From: an uncultured Clostridia bacterium
GTDB taxonomy: Bacteria > Bacillota > Clostridia > Oscillospirales > Acutalibacteraceae
DNA: 64,000 bases
Direction: 5' to 3'
Assembly (NCBI GenBank): GCA_944380855.1
Contig: CALWIW010000004.1
Coordinates: forward strand, 32,236 to 96,235
The notes under the pieces were generated by a model. It did not search any database. It saw only the letters and a list, made by a program, of their open reading frames with translations, and had not been told where the DNA came from. Positions 58,791 to 64,000 of the stretch are shown here, in pieces. The stretch's first letter is position 1. Every line of letters begins with the position of its first letter. The position numbers were made by a program, and so were the translations under genes.

Positions 58791-58979
58791 GTGTTTGAAA
58801 AATTAAAAAAAGAGAATGGTTCTGTAACAATTGAAGCTACCATCTCTCTCTCTGCGTTTATGTTTGCTATTGTTACCATTCTGACAATAGTTAACGTATG
58901 TATTGTGCAAGCGAGAATGTCTTATGCTTTGAATATGAACGATGTGTCAATAATTCAGTATTTGGAATCCTTGCATTAA
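58791..58979 (+). pseudogene. Truncated TadE-like pilin-related gene
   Basis: From the GTG at 58791 (GGAGGG six bases upstream; the ATG at 58785 is too close) the frame gives 62 residues: FEKLKKENGSVTIEATISLS then a hydrophobic helix FMFAIVTILTIVNVCIVQ and a short SYALNMNDVSIIQYLESLH tail. The start is that of TadE-like proteins with a pilin-type segment, which normally run on for 100-250 residues after a similar ISQY segment. Here the frame stops at once, followed by a strong terminator. It is probably a fragment, though a short functional pseudopilin cannot be excluded. Confidence 0.55.
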
Positions 58980-58995
58980 AAGATTAATGTAAAAC

Positions 58996-59042
58996 AAAAA
59001 ACAAACCGAGAACTGTTTCGGCAGCTTCTCGGTTTGTTTTTT
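58996..59042 (+). terminator. Strong terminator before the recombinase cassette
   Basis: Perfect 17-bp arms, AAAAAACAAACCGAGAA (58996-59012) and its complement (59026-59042), ending in a T run. It marks the left edge of the more GC-rich recombinase region. Confidence 0.9.
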
Positions 59043-59126
59043 GTTTAATAATGTAATTCAAATTTGGTATTAATGGAATAACGATTATTAGGCAGGTGGT
59101 TTGTATGGGAAACGGTAATATATATT

Positions 59127-60170
59127 TTGTTTAAGTACGGTTACCTTTGGGACGGAAACAACCTTGTCATCGAACCAAAGCAGGCAGAAATCATCAAGCA
59201 TATATTTTCTGATGTTCTCTCAGGCAAAGGCGTAGAGACGATTGCCAAAGAACTCAACGCGCAAAATATACCGTCAAAGAAGGGCGGCCGCTGGACTCCT
59301 ACCACGATTCGCGGAATCCTATCCAATGAAAAATATGTGGGAGATGTCATTTTCCAAAAAACCTATACCGATGAAAGACTTGCTCGGCACAGAAATACCG
59401 GACAGCAGGATATGTATATGGTTACTGAGCATCATCCGGCAATTATAAGCCGTGAGGATGTTGAGGCGGTACAGTGCCTTACGGCACAGAGATCCAAGGA
59501 GAAAGGCATTGAAAAAGGTGCCTCAAAATACCAAAAGCGATATGCTTTCTCTGGGAAAATCATCTGCGGTGAATGCGGTGATACCTTTAAGCGTCGTATT
59601 CATTCCGGTTCATATGAAAACTATGCCGCATGGTGCTGTAATACCCATCTTTCCGATAAGGCATCATGCTCTATGAAGTACATCCGGGATGATGCATTAC
59701 AAATGGCTTTTGTAACCATGCTGAATAAGCTGATCTACAGCCACAAGCTGGTCTTGAAACCGTATCAGAGGACGATTGCAAACAATTCAAAGGACAAAGC
59801 ACTTGGCCAGATTCAGCGGTTAGAGCGTTTACTGGAGCAGAACTTGGAGCAAAGAGAAACCCTCACCAAGCTTACGACCCAGGGATATATCGATCAGGTG
59901 CTTTATAACCGGGAAAACAATGCGCTTCTTGCCCAAGCGGATGAATACCGGGCAAACATAGAAGCCATTAACACAAATATGACCGGCGATGTATCGAAAC
60001 TGAGTGAAACCGCAAAACTGCTTCGTTTTGCAGAACAAAGCGATATGTTGCAATCCTTTGATGAAACGCTCTTTACCAGCTTTGTAGATCACATTCAGGT
60101 ATTCAACCGCAGTGAAATCTGGTTTGTTCTAAAATGCGGACTTACTCTCAAAGAAAGGATTGGTGAGTGA
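59127..60170 (+). pseudogene. Large serine recombinase lacking its catalytic domain
   Basis: The 347-residue frame begins at TTG 59127, directly with the recombinase domain (FKYGYLWDGNNLVIEPKQAE, SKKGGRWTPTTIRGILSNEK), then the zinc ribbon (ICGECGDTF... CSMKYI) and a C-terminal coiled coil (RLERLLEQNLEQRETL). The N-terminal resolvase domain with the catalytic serine, about 150 residues, is missing; upstream DNA does not encode it. It is therefore a remnant or a DNA-binding partner, not an active recombinase. It abuts the next gene with no gap, and its DNA is richer in GC than neighbours. Confidence 0.85.
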
Positions 60171-60587
60171 ATGGGACATACACCTTTTGGCTACCGGATA
60201 GAAAACGGTGTCGCAGTTGTTGACAAGATCGATTCCGCACAAATCAAAACGCTATATTCCGCTTATCTCAGTGGGCTTTCTCTGGAAACCGCCGCAAATG
60301 AGGCCGGGATTAAAGCCTATCACGGAACGGTTAAGCGTATTTTGGAAAACAAGCGTTATCTTGGGGATGATTTCTATCCGCCCATTATTGACCGCAAAAC
60401 CTTTTGTGCGGCTCAGGAGGAGAGAAAGCGCCGAGCCACAAAACTTGGCCGTGATTATCAAAAAAAGGAGCATCGCTCCATTCGGATACCGACCGTATTC
60501 ACAATGAAAGCAGGCGTACAATATGACCCGAATCCCCAAAAACAAGCAGAATATCTCTACAGCCTAATTGAAAGTGAGGTGCTGTAA
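60171..60587 (+). CDS. Small recombinase-domain protein without catalytic domain
   Basis: The 138-residue protein starts on the base after the previous stop and ends on the base before the next start. It has a recombinase-like region (FGYRIENGVAVVDKIDSAQI, LSLETAANEAGIKAYHGTVK, RILENKRYLGDDFYPPIID) followed by a basic segment and a short tail, but no resolvase catalytic domain and no zinc ribbon. Such middle proteins occur between two serine recombinases in Clostridia integrative elements and probably act as an accessory DNA-binding factor. This role is inferred. Confidence 0.8.
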   Translation: MGHTPFGYRIENGVAVVDKIDSAQIKTLYSAYLSGLSLETAANEAGIKAYHGTVKRILENKRYLGDDFYPPIIDRKTFCAAQEERKRRATKLGRDYQKKEHRSIRIPTVFTMKAGVQYDPNPQKQAEYLYSLIESEVL

Positions 60588-62147
60588 ATGGGAAATGTTA
60601 TGGTGATCCCCGCCAGAAGGCAGGTCGGAAACACTGTCCGCCAGGACACAAAACCGAAGCTTCGAGTCGCAGCGTACTGCCGTGTCAGTACTGACAGCGA
60701 TGAGCAGGCTACCAGCTATGAGACTCAGGTTGCACATTATACGGAGTACATTCAAAAGAATCCGGAGTGGGAATTTGCAGGCATCTTTGCCGATGACGGT
60801 ATTTCCGGCACCAATACAAAAAAGCGTGAGGAATTCAACAAGATGATTGAGGCTTGTGAAGCCGGAAACATCGACATGATTATTACCAAGTCCATCAGCC
60901 GCTTTGCACGAAACACGCTGGATTGCCTGAAATACATCCGAAAGCTGAAGGATCTGAATATTCCTGTTTTCTTTGAAAAGGAATCTATCAACACCTTGGA
61001 CGCCAAGGGTGAAGTGCTTCTAACAATTATGGCTTCACTGGCTCAGCAGGAATCCCAATCCTTAAGCCAGAATGTAAAGCTCGGTCTTCAGTTCCGCTAC
61101 CAAAATGGTCAGGTGCAAATAAACCACAATCGTTTTCTGGGGTACACAAAGGATGCAGACGGACATCTTATCATCGACCCGGAACAGGCCGAAGTGGTCA
61201 AACGCATATACCGAGAATACCTGGAAGGCTTGAGCATGGACAAGATTGCCGCCGGATTGGAACATGACGGTATTCTCACCGGAGCAGGAAAAACAAGGTG
61301 GCACACCAGCACCATCAATAAGATTTTGAGAAACGAGAAATATATCGGAGACGCTCTTCTGCAAAAGACCTACACAACCGATTTTTTGAGCAAAACTCGA
61401 GTAAAGAACAACGGCATTGTTCCGCAGTACTATGTGGAAGGCGACCATGAAGCCATTATTCCTCGGGATATTTATATGCGGGTACAGGAGGAGCTTGTCC
61501 GCAGACGTGTTATAAAAACCAGTGCCAATGGCAAAAAAAGAAGCTACAGCTGTAACCACTGCTTTTCACAGATTGTAGTTTGCGGCGAGTGCGGAGAGCT
61601 GTTCCGGCGGATTCACTGGAACAATCGTGGATGCAAATCCATTGTATGGCGCTGTATCAGCAGACTGGAACCCACCGGGCAGGAATGTCATGCCAGAACC
61701 GTCAACGAGACTATTTTGGAAAATGTGGTGTTGGCAGCCATCAATGAACTGCTGGGAGATAAGCAGGGATACCAAGAACAGCTTCAGCAGAATATAGCGG
61801 AGGCAATCCGTTCCGCCTCTACAGGGAAGGATGACATCGATGAAAAACTGATGACTCTTCAGCAGGAACTGATTCAAAAGGCAAACGACAAGGAAAGATA
61901 CGATGCGGTTGCCGATGAAATATTACGACTCCGGGAACTGAAACAGCAAAATGCCATGGACACTGCCTCCCGCGACGAGCAGATTCGCCGTATCAATGAA
62001 CTACAGGATTTCATCTGTACTCAGCCCACGTATCTGACCGAGTTTGACGAACATTTGGTAAAACGCTTACTGAAACAAATTATCGTATATGAAAATTATT
62101 TAAAAATAGAACTAAAATCCGGACTCAGTATTGAGATTGAAGGATAA
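60588..62147 (+). CDS. Large serine recombinase (site-specific integrase)
   Basis: The 519-residue protein has a complete resolvase domain with catalytic Ser34 in [13 protein letters not shown], the arginine motif [14 protein letters not shown], the recombinase domain ([40 protein letters not shown]), a zinc ribbon with [10 protein letters not shown], and a coiled coil (about 400-480). Such enzymes insert and excise integrative elements at att sites. It is the only catalytically intact member of the three-gene cassette. A hairpin follows. No conjugation or cargo genes are visible in the window, and att sites cannot be fixed. Confidence 0.95.
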   Translation: MGNVMVIPARRQVGNTVRQDTKPKLRVAAYCRVSTDSDEQATSYETQVAHYTEYIQKNPEWEFAGIFADDGISGTNTKKREEFNKMIEACEAGNIDMIITKSISRFARNTLDCLKYIRKLKDLNIPVFFEKESINTLDAKGEVLLTIMASLAQQESQSLSQNVKLGLQFRYQNGQVQINHNRFLGYTKDADGHLIIDPEQAEVVKRIYREYLEGLSMDKIAAGLEHDGILTGAGKTRWHTSTINKILRNEKYIGDALLQKTYTTDFLSKTRVKNNGIVPQYYVEGDHEAIIPRDIYMRVQEELVRRRVIKTSANGKKRSYSCNHCFSQIVVCGECGELFRRIHWNNRGCKSIVWRCISRLEPTGQECHARTVNETILENVVLAAINELLGDKQGYQEQLQQNIAEAIRSASTGKDDIDEKLMTLQQELIQKANDKERYDAVADEILRLRELKQQNAMDTASRDEQIRRINELQDFICTQPTYLTEFDEHLVKRLLKQIIVYENYLKIELKSGLSIEIEG

Positions 62148-62160
62148 TACTTATAAACGC

Positions 62161-62199
62161 ACAAGTCCCCCTCAGCCACAATGGTTGAGAGGGACTTGT
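62161..62199 (+). terminator. Hairpin after the recombinase cassette
   Basis: Arms ACAAGTCCC and GGGACTTGT extend inward with CTCA/TGAG; one mismatch and one wobble. The U tract is weak. Confidence 0.65.
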
Positions 62200-62401
62200 T
62201 TCAGTTCAGTGTATTGCCGATTTAATTTTTTGAAAAACTGTTTTGAGAAAAATATTTATTTGAATAGGATTTATCTTATAAATATATAATTTGCTTCGTC
62301 TGTGAAATCTAACACTTAGGTTAAAAAATTCACAGTATATCTCGTTTGTGACAAATTCGATTTTGGATATATCCTGTTTCTATAAGTTATGTTTTATTCT
62401 G
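62200..62401. other. AT-rich spacer
   Basis: Between the recombinase hairpin and the end of the LuxR-type gene no gene or clear structure is seen. Confidence 0.5.
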
Positions 62402-64000
62402 TCAGCTAATGTTATTTGGTTTTTCCTTTTCTTCTTCCTCTTGCTTCATAATTGCGGAATAACGCAAAAGCTGTTTAAGTGAATGGACTCCGAGCTTTGT
62501 GTAAATATTTCTGTTGTGGAAACGAACTGTAGATTCCTTAAGTCCTAACAAATTTACAATTTCCTTTACGGTTTTTCCGGAAATATACAGATTTAATATC
62601 TCCCTTTCTCTTTCTGTAAGGAATTTAAGACCGTTCTTGAAATCCTCGTAATCGTACGGATCGACTTCGTTCTTTCTGGAATAAGCCAGTCTCTCCACCT
62701 GCTGAACAGTTTCATTGTGTGCGTTCTGAATTTTTTCAAGAGAAGTCAGCATATCCGCCTTTTCTTTTTTTATTTCGTCAAGTGCAGCTTCATTGATACG
62801 ATCCTGTTCGGCAAGAAAAGCGAACAGGTCATCTATTTCCAAAATGCCTGAATGTCTGTCGTATTCTTTTTGTTTGAGCTGTTCCAGACTCTTTTTAATA
62901 GGTGACAGATATCTGCGTGTAAAGAAATAACTGCACCCAATCGTTGCTGAGAGAATAAGCAGAACAAGCAGTAAAATTCGCAGTGTATCGTCTAAAACCC
63001 ATTTGTCATAGTCTTGTTTTGGAATAAGTGTCGTAAGAAAAAAGCTGTCGCTGTTCCTGCATAGGTTAACTTGTTTTATTACACCGATATAAGACGAAGT
63101 ATCTCCTCGGAATAACGTCAGTCCGCTGCCGAAAGAAGAGGAAACGTACATTCCGTCAGGTGATAAATAATATCCGTTTTTAATACCGCAGCTAAAGCTG
63201 TCTGCATTATTTATGCTTCCTTCGCTGCCTTTGTTAATCGTAAATACAGCGTGATCCAGCTTGGATGGCTGGCTGAATGTGTGCTTGAAATAACTCTCGC
63301 TGATCTCAAACCCGCACAGTCCGTATACTGTTTTGTCTTTGCCTGTAATCGGGATTGTCATTAACATAACTCTTTCCGATGTTCCCGTAAGAGTAAATAT
63401 ATCGGAGATGCGATATGCGCTGGTCAGGGGAAGTTGGGCACTGTCCGTCAGCTCGTTGTAGTTTGGAAATAAATCAGTATTAAACTCCAACCGCCATTTT
63501 CTGTGGGGCATAACGCCGTGTTCTTTTCCGAGCTGTGTGAGTCCCCGATAAAGCAAAATACCGGTATCCGAGTAATCTAAAGAACTGCGCTGCAAATACA
63601 AACCCGTGTGAGAGTTTTCGGCATTATCCGCATCCGCATTTACCGTTGCATTCAGAACAATAAAGGCTCCTGAACAGTTGGCTTCAAGAAGCTTTTGCCT
63701 GAGTATATCGAAAGTTGCTTCCTGAACAGCGGCAATGTTTTCCTCTGAATCCTTGATATCTGAAAAATCAATATGATTTTCTGAAAGGTAATTTTCAATA
63801 GCATCGGCAGTATCGACAGACAATTGAATGCTCATAACAGCCAATCCTTCAAAATGTGATTCAATTTGTCTGTGAAAAACATCAGCTTGGAAATCCAATG
63901 TTTCAAACGTTGTTTGCTCTGCGCCTGTAAATTGTCCTAATAACAGCAGTCCGGAAAACAGCAATGTCAGGACAAGCGCTACGAGGATAAACATATAGGC
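62402..64000 (-). CDS. Membrane-anchored LuxR-type regulator with extracellular sensor, 5' end at window edge
   Basis: At least 530 residues: an N-terminal membrane helix, a large extracytoplasmic region of about 310 residues with the dCache-like motif pattern (LYGLCGFEISESYF, LSPDGMYVSS), a second membrane helix (LRILLLVLLILSATIGCSYFF as its core), a HAMP-like and coiled-coil linker (RRYLSPIKKSLEQLKQKEYD), and a C-terminal LuxR helix-turn-helix (LTEREREILNLYISGKTVKE, LGLKESTVRFHNRNIYTKLG). It links an outside signal directly to DNA binding. An ATG lies at 63994 but the frame stays open to the window edge, so the true start may be outside. No ribosome-binding site can be checked. Confidence 0.85.
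   Translation of the reverse strand, partial: AYMFILVALVLTLLFSGLLLLGQFTGAEQTTFETLDFQADVFHRQIESHFEGLAVMSIQLSVDTADAIENYLSENHIDFSDIKDSEENIAAVQEATFDILRQKLLEANCSGAFIVLNATVNADADNAENSHTGLYLQRSSLDYSDTGILLYRGLTQLGKEHGVMPHRKWRLEFNTDLFPNYNELTDSAQLPLTSAYRISDIFTLTGTSERVMLMTIPITGKDKTVYGLCGFEISESYFKHTFSQPSKLDHAVFTINKGSEGSINNADSFSCGIKNGYYLSPDGMYVSSSFGSGLTLFRGDTSSYIGVIKQVNLCRNSDSFFLTTLIPKQDYDKWVLDDTLRILLLVLLILSATIGCSYFFTRRYLSPIKKSLEQLKQKEYDRHSGILEIDDLFAFLAEQDRINEAALDEIKKEKADMLTSLEKIQNAHNETVQQVERLAYSRKNEVDPYDYEDFKNGLKFLTEREREILNLYISGKTVKEIVNLLGLKESTVRFHNRNIYTKLGVHSLKQLLRYSAIMKQEEEEKEKPNNIS

Overview
The window looks like a chromosomal segment of a low-GC, Gram-positive anaerobe of the Clostridia, most likely a gut or rumen member of the Oscillospiraceae/Ruminococcaceae. 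The basis is Firmicutes housekeeping gene order (pyrH-frr-uppS-cdsA-dxr-rseP-ispG-polC), PolC, a tRNA-alanine T-box leader, consensus sigma-A promoters, a desulfoferrodoxin typical of anaerobes, and secreted proteins ending in dockerin modules, one of which also carries cohesin-like repeats. The genus is inferred, not proven. No rRNA, tRNA or CRISPR array was seen.

Layout. 1-3.5 kb: end of a PhoR-type sensor kinase, a small DUF6514-like gene, a zinc-ribbon protein with a Q/P repeat, and ispD-ispF of the MEP isoprenoid pathway. 3.5-6.8 kb: a large solute-binding-like lipoprotein, copy 1 of a ~227-bp multi-hairpin repeat, and a sodium:neurotransmitter-type symporter. 7-11.7 kb: an ABC-2 exporter (two permeases, one ATPase) bracketed by two lipoproteins. 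11.8-16.5 kb: a trehalose locus on the minus strand (ptp-treR, then treP-treA) with two operators at the promoter. 16.8-20.5 kb: a Se/S-carrier-like protein (DUF3343) with a cysteine-desulfurase-like enzyme, then cdaA-cdaR for cyclic di-AMP behind a structured leader. 20.7-22.7 kb: SCP2-like protein, pyrE, radC. 22.7-25.4 kb: a YtrA-type GntR/ABC operon bracketed by two direct copies of a second repeat family, the upstream copy having terminal inverted repeats. 25.4-27.6 kb: superoxide reductase, a TIM-barrel-like protein and a DUF3267 membrane protease-like protein. 27.6-30.5 kb: T-box-regulated alaS. 30.7-37.9 kb: a dockerin-bearing secreted protein, glyA, rarA, a phosphopantetheinyl transferase and pcrA. 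38-49.5 kb: the pyrH-to-polC cluster, interrupted between cdsA and dxr by repeat copy 2. 49.6-54.8 kb: repeat copy 3, a cytoplasmic GH13 enzyme fused to DUF1653, pyrophosphatase, a ClC transporter and L-lactate dehydrogenase. 55-59 kb: a cohesin-like/FIVAR/dockerin surface protein followed by small and decayed genes. 59-62.2 kb: three abutting serine-recombinase-family genes, visibly richer in GC, only the last with a catalytic domain. 62.4-64 kb: a membrane-anchored LuxR-type regulator running off the window.

How it fits together. The central genes serve isoprenoid and envelope synthesis (ispD, ispF, dxr, ispG, uppS, cdsA, rseP), translation and replication (alaS, frr, polC, pcrA, rarA), and fermentative sugar use (trehalose PTS, cytoplasmic GH13, lactate dehydrogenase). 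The accessory layer is two repeat families, a recombinase cassette and dockerin/cohesin surface proteins. Many starts were moved downstream from the longest possible reading frame, because a strong ribosome-binding site or an overlapping promoter -10 box argues for the internal start. rseP lacks any normal start codon at the expected place and may begin at AUC.
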